From: Singulisphaera sp.
GTDB taxonomy: Bacteria; Planctomycetota; Planctomycetia; Isosphaerales; Isosphaeraceae
Direction: 5' to 3'
Length of the DNA: 41,374 nt
Assembly (NCBI GenBank): GCA_027451445.1
Contig: DAIDJG010000007.1
Span: 1-41,374, forward strand
Within the stretch, counting starts at the first letter, position 1, and each line of letters opens with the position of its first letter. Shown here piece after piece: positions 1 to 11,332 of this stretch. A program made the translations under genes and the position numbers. The notes beneath the pieces were generated by a model. It was not told where the DNA came from. It did not search any database and was given only the letters and a program-made list of their open reading frames with translations.

Positions 1-3644
<3,644 letters not shown>

Positions 3645-4115
3645 GTCTTCGCGCTCCTCAAAGGGAGAAAGATGGGCGCGGGCAACCAGAGAAATCTTGC
3701 GTGAGGGGATGCTGCACGTCAAGAGCCGCCGGAGGCCCGAATCAACCAAGCGGTCCGGCCCGGACGGAGCGCACCCAGGGTGCGACTCGATCACGAAGCC
3801 GGGAGAACGGATGTCAATCGTGGGGCGAAACCGTCTCCGCCGCCCGCGCGCCGAGACACCCCAGCATCCGGCCTACCAAGCGGCCGGCGCCAGGGCGAGA
3901 TGAATCCTAAGGTTAGGGACGGCCTGCCCCAAGGCACGTGCGTGGATTCGTGACAAGGGGCCGCCGGAAAACGGGAACAGACTACTGGAGCCGATGTCAA
4001 ATGCCGGATGGCGGATTGCGGAGAGAAAATGGCAAACGCTGGGTGGCAGTAGGTTTATGCCATCTACCATCTTGCATCTGCCATTCTGCATCTGCCATCT
4101 ACCATCCCCGTGGCG
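3645..4115. other. rplL-rpoB intergenic region
   Basis: 471 bp without a convincing gene. Reading on the minus strand (toward rpoB) it holds the imperfect hairpin repeat listed separately, a perfect -35-like TTGACA near 3807 without a good -10, a TTGACG with a poor CAAGAT-like -10 (17-bp spacing) near 3720, and a short palindrome GCACCC-A-GGGTGC near 3770. An internal promoter for rpoB is possible but not shown by the sequence. Confidence 0.5.
4006..4107. repeat. degenerate CATCTGCCAT-type imperfect hairpin repeat
   Basis: The right half (about 4059-4107) is a run of CATCTACCAT, GCATCTGCCAT and TGCATCTGCC units. The left half (about 4006-4050) carries the complementary GGATGGCGGA and AATGGCAAA type units, so the whole can fold into a long imperfect hairpin. 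A related block lies at 11242-11332, downstream of the sigma-factor gene. Two unlinked copies with the same 10-12-nt word suggest a dispersed intergenic element of this genome rather than chance. Confidence 0.6.
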
Positions 4116-4526
4116 TCACTTGATCTTGACCGTACCGCCGGACTCTTCGAGTTCCTTCTTGATCTTCTCGGCCTCTTCCTTGGGAATGCCGGTCTTGACG
4201 TCCTTGGGCGCTCCTTCGACCAGATCCTTGGCCTCTTTGAGGCCCAGGCCCGTCAGGGCGCGAACGACCTTGATGACGCCGATCTTCTTGTCAGCGGCGA
4301 AGGCTTCGAGCGACACGGTGAACTCGGTCTGAACTTCCTTCTTCTCCTCCTGCACCGGTCCAGGACCGACCGGGCCGACCGCGACCGCGGCAGCGGCGGG
4401 CTTGATCCCGTGCACGACTTCAAGGTAGTCGCCAAGGGCCTTGGCCTCGAGGACGGTCAGCTTGACGATTGAATCACCCAGGCTCTTGATGTTGTCGGCG
4501 AAGTTCGTTGCTTCGGCAGTGGACAT
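4116..4526 (-). CDS. rplL: 50S ribosomal protein L7/L12
   Basis: Stalk protein L7/L12, present in several copies on the large subunit bound to L10; it recruits and stimulates the translational GTPases. 136 residues, slightly longer than the usual 120-130. The order is an N-terminal dimerisation helix (residues 1-35), an Ala/Gly/Pro hinge (about 43-60) and the C-terminal factor-binding domain with [20 protein letters not shown] and the closing GGTVKIK. An AAAGGA lies 11-12 bases before the ATG. It follows rplJ after 162 bp holding two equal-stem hairpins and precedes rpoB, as in most bacteria. Confidence 0.98.
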   Translation of the reverse strand: MSTAEATNFADNIKSLGDSIVKLTVLEAKALGDYLEVVHGIKPAAAAVAVGPVGPGPVQEEKKEVQTEFTVSLEAFAADKKIGVIKVVRALTGLGLKEAKDLVEGAPKDVKTGIPKEEAEKIKKELEESGGTVKIK

Positions 4527-4561
4527 GTGACTTCAGATCCTTTCCTTATCGCTCTCAAAAG

Positions 4562-4630
4562 GGTGCGTAGCGCACCAGAGTCGTTGGGTCTCAGGGATTG
4601 GTCAGCAACACGCGGTGCGTCGGTCGCACC
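4562..4630 (-). promoter_or_regulatory. paired equal-stem hairpins in the rplJ-rplL spacer (possible attenuator)
   Basis: Two hairpins use the same stem: GGTGCG / CGCACC at 4614-4619 / 4625-4630 (5-nt loop) and at 4562-4567 / 4571-4576 (3-nt loop). In the minus-strand transcript the second is followed by CUUUUG, so it looks like a weak terminator just ahead of rplL. As the four arms are interchangeable, a 5' arm of the upstream hairpin could pair with the 3' arm of the downstream one. Control by attenuation or RNA processing is inference. Confidence 0.5.
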
Positions 4631-4688
4631 AAACCATAAATGACTGCTCGTGAGGCACCCGCATCGACGCCTCGGGGATCCGTGAAGA

Positions 4689-5264
4689 TCAAGCTCCCTC
4701 AGCCGGGGCGCTCTCGCCCTCCCCGGATGGTGTGCTCTCGCCCTCTGCGCCCGGGGCGCCCTCGGACATGGTTTTCAACTGGCTCATCAGGCCAGCCGCG
4801 GGCGCATTGGCCAGCGACACGATACGACCGGCCGGAGCCAGGGCCAGACTGACCACGCGGCCGATCAGTGCCTCGCGACTCGGCAGCTTGGTGATGTCCT
4901 CGACCTGGGCCGGACCGATGACGACGCCGTCAACCGCCCCGCCCTTGATCTCGGGCTTCTTCAGTTTCTTGACCTGGTCCCAAATCTCCTTCGCCAGCTC
5001 CGCGACGCCCGCTCCTCCCCAGACGGCGACCGACGGGCCTTCGAGGTACTTCGAAATCCCCCCGATCCCCATGTCCGTGAAGACGCGACGCGCGAGCGAG
5101 TTCTTGAGGGCTCGGACCTTGATCGACTTCTTGCGCAGGTCGCGCCTGAGCTGGTGCTCGGCGATCGCGTCCAGGCCCTTGAGGTCGAGGATCAAGACCG
5201 ACCGGTCCCCATTGAGGTCCGTCTTGAACTGGTCCATCATCATTTCTTTGACGTACTTGCTCAT
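4689..5264 (-). CDS. rplJ: 50S ribosomal protein L10
   Basis: L10 anchors the L7/L12 dimers on 23S rRNA to form the stalk, and in many bacteria represses its own operon. 191 residues. The N-terminal RNA-binding domain is seen in MSKYVKEMMMDQF, RSVLILDLKGLDAIAEHQLR and KVRALKNSLARRVF; residues about 140-168 give the hydrophobic helix that carries L12 (ALIGRVVSLALAPAGRIVSL). The C-terminal tail is unusual in being an acidic Gly/Glu/Ser/Pro-rich stretch (from about 170) instead of a short end. No strong ribosome-binding site stands before the ATG at 5264. It lies between rplA and rplL. Confidence 0.97.
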   Translation of the reverse strand: MSKYVKEMMMDQFKTDLNGDRSVLILDLKGLDAIAEHQLRRDLRKKSIKVRALKNSLARRVFTDMGIGGISKYLEGPSVAVWGGAGVAELAKEIWDQVKKLKKPEIKGGAVDGVVIGPAQVEDITKLPSREALIGRVVSLALAPAGRIVSLANAPAAGLMSQLKTMSEGAPGAEGESTPSGEGESAPAEGA

Positions 5265-5298
5265 AGCTATATCGATCCGGCGAACCGGCCCCCTTCGG

Positions 5299-5982
5299 TT
5301 ACGCCACCACCCGGATGCCCGGGCTCATGGTGGCCGAGATGGTGACCGACCGGATGTACGTCCCCTTGGCGGTGGCCGGTTTGACCGTGCGCAGGTGGTT
5401 CAGAAAACTCTGGATGTTTTCCAGCAGTTGTTCTTCGGAGAAGCTCAATTTGCCGACCGACGCGGCGACGTTGCCACCCTTGTCGTTGCGGAACTCGATC
5501 TTGCCGGCCTTGAATTCCTTGACGGCCGCGGTGATGTCCGTGGCGACGGTGCCCGACCGCGGCGAGGGCATGAGCCCGCGAGGGCCGAGCACGCGGCCCA
5601 ACGGACCGACGATGCCCATCATGTCCGGCGTGGCCAGGGCGACGTCGAAGTCCATCACACCCTGTTTGATCTTCTGCGCGAGGTCGTCCCCGCCGACGAT
5701 GTCGGCACCAGCCGCCAGCGCCTTCTCGGCATTGTCGCCTTGCGCAAACACCGCGACGCGCACCGTCTTCCCGATGCCGTGCGGCAGTGCGACCGAGCCA
5801 CGCACGTTTTGATCGCTCTGTCGCGGGTCGATCCCAAGGTTCGTCGACACTTCGACCGTCTGGTCGAACTTCGTCGTGCCGAACGCCTTGAGCTGCTTCA
5901 CCGCTTCAGGGAGCGTGAGCGGGTCAGTGATTTTCAGCTTCTCGCGCAACGCGCGATAGCGCTTCGAACGATAACGAGCCAA
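5299..5982 (-). CDS. rplA: 50S ribosomal protein L1
   Basis: L1 of the large subunit stalk on the E-site side, moving with tRNA release. The chosen start is TTG at 5982, because AAAGGAGC at 5991-5998 stands 9 bases before it and the protein then begins [12 protein letters not shown], the usual L1 N-terminus; this gives 227 residues, the normal length. An open frame extends to an ATG at 6054 but the extra residues are not L1-like. Family motifs seen: the [20 protein letters not shown] block, [21 protein letters not shown], and the C-terminal [13 protein letters not shown]. The gene is followed closely by rplJ, but unlike most bacteria it is separated from rplK by about 500 bp containing other elements. 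Confidence 0.96.
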   Translation of the reverse strand: MARYRSKRYRALREKLKITDPLTLPEAVKQLKAFGTTKFDQTVEVSTNLGIDPRQSDQNVRGSVALPHGIGKTVRVAVFAQGDNAEKALAAGADIVGGDDLAQKIKQGVMDFDVALATPDMMGIVGPLGRVLGPRGLMPSPRSGTVATDITAAVKEFKAGKIEFRNDKGGNVAASVGKLSFSEEQLLENIQSFLNHLRTVKPATAKGTYIRSVTISATMSPGIRVVA

Positions 5983-6057
5983 AGTAACGCGCTCCTTTCC
6001 GGAGGGCTGCCGCCGACAATTCTTGCCCTGGCCAGCGGGCGGTCGCACTGGCACTGA

Positions 6058-6115
6058 GTAGGGTGGGCTTTGCCCACCGCACCCTATTGACCATGGTGGG
6101 CAATGCCCACCCTAC
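6058..6115. repeat. REP-like double palindrome (GTAGGGTGGGC family)
   Basis: Two 21-nt arms, 6058-6078 and 6095-6115, are inverted copies matching at 20 of 21 positions. Each arm is itself a hairpin (GGTGGGC-TTT-GCCCACC and GGTGGGC-AAT-GCCCACC), so the region can fold as two small hairpins or one long one. It looks like a REP/MITE-type intergenic element. It lies between the HicB-like gene and rplA inside the ribosomal protein block. Confidence 0.85.
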
Positions 6116-6140
6116 GAGAGACGAACAAACAACAACTGCT

Positions 6141-6296
6141 TCATAATTCTTCCATCATCATCCGATAAGCGTCTCGAATATTCTCCTTGAGTTCCTCCAA
6201 GGACTCCGCTTGGCTGAACACGCCGGGGATTTCGATCAACCGTCCGACGTACCAGCCATCGTCGATCCAATACTCGAGGGAATACAGGCGACGCAT
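6141..6296 (-). CDS. small HicB-like (UPF0150-type) protein
   Basis: A 51-residue protein beginning MRRLYSLEYW and ending YRMMMEEL. It has the partial RNase H-like fold seen in HicB antitoxins: a first beta strand, then DDGWYVGRLIEIPGVFSQAE and the helix SLEELKENIRDAYRMMMEE, matching the family pattern of strand, D/E-G-W-y-V, e-x-PGV-x-S-q-g, helix. An AGAGGA lies about 10 bases before the ATG. There is no HicA-like toxin on either side: upstream is a tRNA, downstream a REP-like palindrome. It also lacks the C-terminal DNA-binding domain of full HicB. So it is an orphan HicB-like protein inserted between rplK and rplA; its function is unknown. Confidence 0.8.
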   Translation of the reverse strand: MRRLYSLEYWIDDGWYVGRLIEIPGVFSQAESLEELKENIRDAYRMMMEEL

Positions 6297-6351
6297 GGTT
6301 TAACTTCCTCTCCCGAAAGCCGCTGCGCGAGCGCCGCGACGTTCCTTAGAG

Positions 6352-6423
6352 TAGGCGGCAAGGGAATTGAACCCATCTCTGGCTCTTATAAGGAGCCTGC
6401 TCTCACCGCTGAGCTAGCCGCCC
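6352..6423 (-). tRNA. tRNA-Ile with anticodon UAU
   Basis: 72 nt. Acceptor GGGCGGC pairs with GCCGCCU (one G-U at 1:72), discriminator A73. D-arm GCTC/GAGC with G18G19 retained; anticodon stem GGCTC/GAGCC with loop CTTATAA, so anticodon UAU, reading AUA. The T-loop TTCAATT is normal but the T-stem has a U-U mismatch at 50:64. The known IleRS identity positions of E. coli are kept (C4-G69, U12-A23, C29-G41, A37, A38, A73). No CCA is encoded. Confidence 0.8.
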
Positions 6424-6486
6424 GTCGCGAGCTGGCGACGGGCGCGTATGAAGAACGGCGACGTCCTTTCGTCCCTCTTCATGAGG

Positions 6487-6912
6487 TTACCCTTTGATCT
6501 CAACGCCCATGCTGCGCGCCGTGCCGGCGATGACGCGGCAGGCGTGCTCGATGTCGCGAGCGTTGAGGTCGTTGAACTTGGTCTCAGCGATCTTCCGAAC
6601 TTGCTCCATGGTGACCGTTGCCACCTTGGTCTTGTGCGGCTCAGCCGACCCGGACGCGATACCCGCGGCCTGCTTCAAAAGGACGGCGGCGGGGGGACTC
6701 TTGGTGATGAACTCGAAGGAACGGTCGTTGTAGATCGTGATCTCGACGGGGATGGTCGTCCCCTTCATCTCCTTCGTCCGCTCGTTGAACTGCATCACGA
6801 ACTGACCGATATTCACGCCGTGCTGGCCGAGCGCCGGTCCAACCGGAGGAGCAGGGGTCGCCTGTCCGCCGGGGCACTGGAGCTTCACTTTCGCCGTCAT
6901 TACCTTTGCCAT
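6487..6912 (-). CDS. rplK: 50S ribosomal protein L11
   Basis: L11 binds the GTPase-associated centre of 23S rRNA and is the target region for thiostrepton; it also mediates the stringent response through RelA. 141 residues, the normal length. Seen are the N-terminal proline-rich switch ([19 protein letters not shown], with conserved prolines near residues 22 and 26), the linker [14 protein letters not shown], and the C-terminal RNA-binding domain ([32 protein letters not shown]). It begins 110 bp after nusG, as usual. Downstream it is followed not by rplA directly but by a tRNA-Ile and a HicB-like gene. Confidence 0.98.
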   Translation of the reverse strand: MAKVMTAKVKLQCPGGQATPAPPVGPALGQHGVNIGQFVMQFNERTKEMKGTTIPVEITIYNDRSFEFITKSPPAAVLLKQAAGIASGSAEPHKTKVATVTMEQVRKIAETKFNDLNARDIEHACRVIAGTARSMGVEIKG

Positions 6913-7022
6913 GGACCGATCGCCTTACTTCAGAGGAGTGCTGGGTATTCCCAATAACAGATGGCATGGACCTGATGACGGGTTCGCGCTCGTCCGTCCC
7001 GAGGCTCGCCATCCGCCTTCCG

Positions 7023-7751
7023 TCAAATACGTTCCACCTGCCAGTATTCAAGATCGACCGGCGTCGGCCGATTGAAAATGATGAGCATCACCTTGACCAG
7101 GCCGCGTGCTTCGATGACCTCCTCGACAGACCCTTCGAAGTTCTCGAACGGCCCGTCCTTGATCTTCACGCGATCCCCGCGCTCGACGTTGATCCGAACG
7201 CGTGCGGGCTCCTCGGCCTTGGTCGTTTCGAGGTTCAACATCTTGTTGACCTCTTCACCCGTCATCTTGGTGGGCGTGCCATGCGCTCCGACGAAGTCGC
7301 CGACTCCGGGGGTTTCGCGCACGACGAACCAGGTCTTCTCGTTCAGCTCCATCTCGACCATGATGTAGCCGGGGTAGGTCTTGCGCTCGACGATGCGTTT
7401 CTTGTTGTTGCGGATCTCGGTGATCTTTTCGGTCGGCACCACGATCCGTCCGAAGTAGCGCTGAAGGCCCTGGATCTTGACCCGGCGCTCCAGGGCGTCG
7501 CGAATGGTGTCCTCGCGCGAACTCTGGACCTTCAGGACGTACCACACCAGCTCGATCTTCTCGTCGTCGTCATCCACCGCGACCGAGGCAGGCGGGGTGG
7601 GGGGACTGGGAGGCGGGGCGCTCGCTGTGGGAGCGGGCTGGGCGGTGCCGCCATCCGGAGTCTGTTCCTCCACGACGACGTGCGCCTCCGGCGCATCGGG
7701 TTCATCGGGCTCAGAGGCCGGATCGGGAATCTCGTCGGTCGGGTCACTCAT
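7023..7751 (-). CDS. nusG: transcription termination/antitermination factor NusG
   Basis: Elongation factor that binds RNA polymerase through its NGN domain and Rho or ribosomal protein S10 through its KOW domain. The ATG at 7751 gives MSDPTDEIPD and 242 residues, longer than the usual ~180. Residues 1-65 are an acidic, then proline/alanine-rich disordered extension ending in DDDD. The NGN domain starts at WYVLKVQSSRED (about 70-81) and includes KTYPGYIMVEMEL; the KOW domain follows with RGDRVKIKDGPFENFEGSV (about 191-209) and ends at YWQVERI. An in-frame upstream ATG at 7805 exists but its residues are not NusG-like. Order secE-nusG-rplK is the universal one. Confidence 0.97.
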   Translation of the reverse strand: MSDPTDEIPDPASEPDEPDAPEAHVVVEEQTPDGGTAQPAPTASAPPPSPPTPPASVAVDDDDEKIELVWYVLKVQSSREDTIRDALERRVKIQGLQRYFGRIVVPTEKITEIRNNKKRIVERKTYPGYIMVEMELNEKTWFVVRETPGVGDFVGAHGTPTKMTGEEVNKMLNLETTKAEEPARVRINVERGDRVKIKDGPFENFEGSVEEVIEARGLVKVMLIIFNRPTPVDLEYWQVERI

Positions 7752-7877
7752 GCGAAACCAAAGAAAAAAAGGGAACAACCTCCCGGGTTGCGGTCTCAAC
7801 GCCAAGCACGCTGTACGGGAAGAGGAGAGAGCCTGAGCTCTCGCGTAGGCATGGGGACGAGGATATTCCGCGAACGT

Positions 7878-8405
7878 TCAGCCGCTCGAGCCGAGACTGC
7901 CGCTGCTGTCTTTGAACCTCAGGACGCCAATTACCTGAAGCAACTTCGACCACACCCAATCCACACCGAACAGAAACACCGCCATCAACAGCACCGTGAT
8001 CAACACGACCGACGTCGCGCGCTGAAGGTCGTCGCGGCTCGTCCACGAGACCTTGTTCATTTCGGCTTCCGTGGCGATCAGAAACTCGACGAACGGCGGA
8101 TATTGAACCAGCCGGAAGACGGCCCAACCAAGCAGCGCTCCAACCGCGACCGGCACCCCGTACCGCGTCGGCATCGAAGTACTGATCAAGGTCTCGTGCA
8201 GGCGCCACAGTCCAAGCACCACGAGCACACCCAGCCCCAACGCGGTGTAAAGCCGGGCGTACCAACCCTGCCTCGGCTTGTACAACTCGGTGCTAACCAG
8301 GTTACCGACGAACTGCGACACGCGGCGCGACGTTGCGCTGGCCGGCTTCCCTTTTGAGGGCTTCGCTGATTTGGACGCCTGAGCGTCATCTTTCACTTTG
8401 CCCAT
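7878..8405 (-). CDS. secE: preprotein translocase subunit SecE, extended
   Basis: SecE clamps the SecY channel. 175 residues from the ATG at 8405 (MGKVKDD), or 181 from an ATG at 8423; neither has a strong ribosome-binding site. Ordinary SecE is 60-130 residues. Here a Lys/Ser-rich segment (1-35) is followed by two extra membrane helices ([15 protein letters not shown] about residues 56-70, and [18 protein letters not shown] about 82-100), then the conserved SecE core: amphipathic helix [20 protein letters not shown] and the last membrane helix [20 protein letters not shown]. Position between tRNA-Trp and nusG confirms the identity. Confidence 0.93.
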   Translation of the reverse strand: MGKVKDDAQASKSAKPSKGKPASATSRRVSQFVGNLVSTELYKPRQGWYARLYTALGLGVLVVLGLWRLHETLISTSMPTRYGVPVAVGALLGWAVFRLVQYPPFVEFLIATEAEMNKVSWTSRDDLQRATSVVLITVLLMAVFLFGVDWVWSKLLQVIGVLRFKDSSGSLGSSG

Positions 8406-8525
8406 GTTCCCATCCGCCCCCATGTCAAGCAATGCACTCGTTGAATCACCGCTGGGCCGGTGTGACCGGCTTGCTGCGCTTCTTTCCCGGGGGCTCGGCA
8501 GCGCCGGGATCTCCCGAATCCGAAG

Positions 8526-8598
8526 CACGAGCGGAGGGAATCGAACCCCCAACCGCCGGTTTTGGAGACCGGTGCTCTACCAATTGAGCTACGCTCGT
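8526..8598 (-). tRNA. tRNA-Trp (anticodon CCA)
   Basis: 73 nt. Acceptor ACGAGCG/CGCTCGT, discriminator G73, D-arm GCTC/GAGC, anticodon stem CCGGT/ACCGG with loop CTCCAAA, T-arm GGGGG-TTCGATT-CCCTC. No encoded CCA. Location just upstream of secE is the common bacterial one. Confidence 0.96.
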
Positions 8599-8700
8599 AA
8601 CCAGCCTGCCTGCGGTCGCATTCGGCAGGGGGAAAAGCCCTTCACAATACCGGACGGCCCGCACGCCCGAACTCGCCGAACGGGCCTGCGGACCCGCGTT

Positions 8701-8853
8701 TTACTTCTTGCGCGACTCTTTATGCGGAACGTGCTTCCGCTCGCGCCGGCAATACTTCTTCAGCTCGAGGCGCTCCGCCCCCCGGGTCTCTTTTTGGACC
8801 CGATAGTTGCGGTCGCCGCAGCCCGTGCATTCCAGCCACACATACTCACGCAT
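8701..8853 (-). CDS. rpmG: 50S ribosomal protein L33, three-cysteine variant
   Basis: 50 residues from the ATG at 8853 ([19 protein letters not shown]). The L33 pattern is clear: E-C-x2-C-x-DRNY, then [14 protein letters not shown] and HKESRKK. Zinc-binding L33 proteins have CxxC twice; here the first pair is complete but the second reads C-R-R-E, so one ligand is replaced by Glu. The frame extends upstream to 8952 but the extra residues are not L33-like. It lies between tuf and tRNA-Trp, as in many bacteria. Confidence 0.93.
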   Translation of the reverse strand: MREYVWLECTGCGDRNYRVQKETRGAERLELKKYCRRERKHVPHKESRKK

Positions 8854-8911
8854 CAGCCGAATCCCCTGTCGCTCGCGGTGTCTCTGAGTGGTCCCCCCGA
8901 CAAACTCAAGC

Positions 8912-8950
8912 GCGGCCCCGAGTTTTCCCGAGTATCGGGAACGGGGCCGC
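8912..8950. other. nested hairpin in the tuf-rpmG spacer
   Basis: Outer stem GCGGCCCCG / CGGGGCCGC (8912-8920 / 8942-8950, 9 bp perfect) encloses an inner stem TTCCCGA-GTA-TCGGGAA (8925-8931 / 8935-8941). Only a few bases between stems are unpaired. No U-run follows the outer stem on either strand, so an RNA-processing or mRNA-stabilising structure is more likely than a terminator. Confidence 0.7.
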
Positions 8951-8963
8951 ACATCTCAAACCT

Positions 8964-8992
8964 GCCAAAAGAGCCGGCCGGGGGCGGCCGGC
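8964..8992 (-). terminator. Rho-independent terminator after tuf
   Basis: An 8-bp perfect GC stem GCCGGCCG / CGGCCGGC (8973-8980 / 8985-8992) with a 4-base loop is followed in the minus-strand transcript by CUCUUUUGG. It starts 30 bp after the tuf stop codon. Confidence 0.75.
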
Positions 8993-9021
8993 GGCAAGCG
9001 CCGCGATCGGCTCAAACACCA

Positions 9022-10230
<1,209 letters not shown>

Positions 10231-10358
10231 GGCTCTGCTTTACGCCTCGCGGCATCCCTGGGGTCAAGTCTAAGGGTTTCGATTCGTTTCGTTACGCTTT
10301 CGGCCGCCCCGGAACAAATCCCGGAAGACACCCGACACTTTGGGCATGACGCCCAAAG

Positions 10359-10431
<73 letters not shown>

Positions 10432-10554
10432 ATCATCTCTTTGCGTTTTCGACTGATTCGCTCCATTCGATCCGTCGCTGGCTTGGCCCGGGAAGCCGGC
10501 CCATCCGTTTTACGACGCGGGAGGCCGTTCGACCACCCCCACGCCACGCCCGAG

Positions 10555-10625
10555 AGCGGGTGATGGGAATCGAACCCACGTAGCCTGCTTGGAAGGCAGG
10601 TACTCTACCATTGAGTTACACCCGC
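10555..10625 (-). tRNA. tRNA-Gly (anticodon UCC)
   Basis: 71 nt. Acceptor GCGGGTG/CACCCGC, anticodon stem CCTGC/GCAGG with loop CTTCCAA, T-arm GTGGG-TTCGATT-CCCAT, discriminator U73 as usual for tRNA-Gly. No encoded CCA. Confidence 0.96.
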
Positions 10626-10687
10626 GTGCTGACTGCGATTTCGTGTGACATCGGTGTGCCCTTTCCTCCTGCGAGGAACGGCGGGAG

Positions 10688-10769
10688 TGGGTGGAGCAGG
10701 ATTCGAACCTGCGAAGGCAGAGCCACCAGATTTACAGTCTGGCCCCTTTGGCCGCTTGGGTATCCACCC
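10688..10769 (-). tRNA. tRNA-Tyr (anticodon GUA)
   Basis: 82 nt class II tRNA. Acceptor GGGTGGA/TCCACCC, anticodon stem CCAGA/TCTGG with loop CTGTAAA, long variable arm (TGGCTCTGCCTTC), T-arm GCAGG-TTCGAAT-CCTGC, discriminator A73. Confidence 0.96.
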
Positions 10770-10853
10770 GTTATGAGCGAGCGAGCGTCCACGGGACCGT
10801 CGCATCTCTCCGATTCGTTGCACTCAACTCCTGAGACAGCCGGCTACCTGCAG

Positions 10854-10926
10854 AGCTGGCGGTGAGAGTCGAACTCACAACCGTCGGTTTACAAAACCGG
10901 TGCTCTGCCGGTTGAGCTACGCCAGC
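10854..10926 (-). tRNA. tRNA-Thr (anticodon UGU)
   Basis: 73 nt. Acceptor GCTGGCG/CGCCAGC, loop TTTGTAA with anticodon UGU, T-arm GTGAG-TTCGACT-CTCAC, discriminator U73. The anticodon stem has one C-A mismatch at 27:43. First gene of the tRNA-tuf transcription unit. Confidence 0.94.
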
Positions 10927-10951
10927 AACCACTAAGGCCGTGAAATTCCCT

Positions 10952-10979
10952 ACTATACCGCCGCGATCGTCGGAAGCAA
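10952..10979 (-). promoter_or_regulatory. sigma-70 type promoter for the tRNA-tuf unit
   Basis: On the minus strand TTGCTT (10979-10974), 16 bp, TATAGT (10957-10952). The expected transcription start is near 10945, about 20 bp before tRNA-Thr(UGU). It is the only promoter-like pair seen just upstream of the cluster. Confidence 0.6.
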
Positions 10980-11330
10980 GGGGATTTTCCCCTCGCCGCG
11001 AAAATCTAGGGCCGGCGGCACAGGATTCGACACAGCGCTAGCAGACCCGGTTCACCACTGCCGGAGAGAGCGACAACGACCGTCCCCCTCACGGGCACTC
11101 AACGCCAGCAAAGGGATGCGGTCGAGTCCATGAAACATCTTCTCACATTCGGCGGGAAAGAGTTTAGCCGGAAGCGCCGCATCCGGGCAAGAGGAGACGG
11201 AGATTCTTCCTAGCGCTTTTCCGCTAGCGGACGTTACGGACGGATGGAGAACGCCAATTGGCAGATGCGACGGGACAGACATAATCTGACCCCCGTCTTG
11301 CATCTGCCATCTCGCGTCTGTCGGTTCGCA
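10980..11330. other. intergenic region between tRNA cluster and sigma gene
   Basis: About 350 bp with no convincing gene. Its first part (10980-11240) shows nothing recognisable; the last 90 bp are the hairpin repeat listed next. Confidence 0.5.
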
Positions 11331-11332
11331 TC
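11242..11332. repeat. second CATCTGCCAT-type imperfect hairpin
   Basis: Left arm words GGCAGATGCGA and GACAGAC (about 11260-11280) are complementary to right-arm words GTCTTGCATCTGCCAT and GTCTGTCGGTTCGCATC (about 11295-11332). It shares the word GCATCTGCCAT with the block at 4006-4107. It lies right after the sigma-factor stop codon on the minus strand and may act as its 3' structure. Confidence 0.55.
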
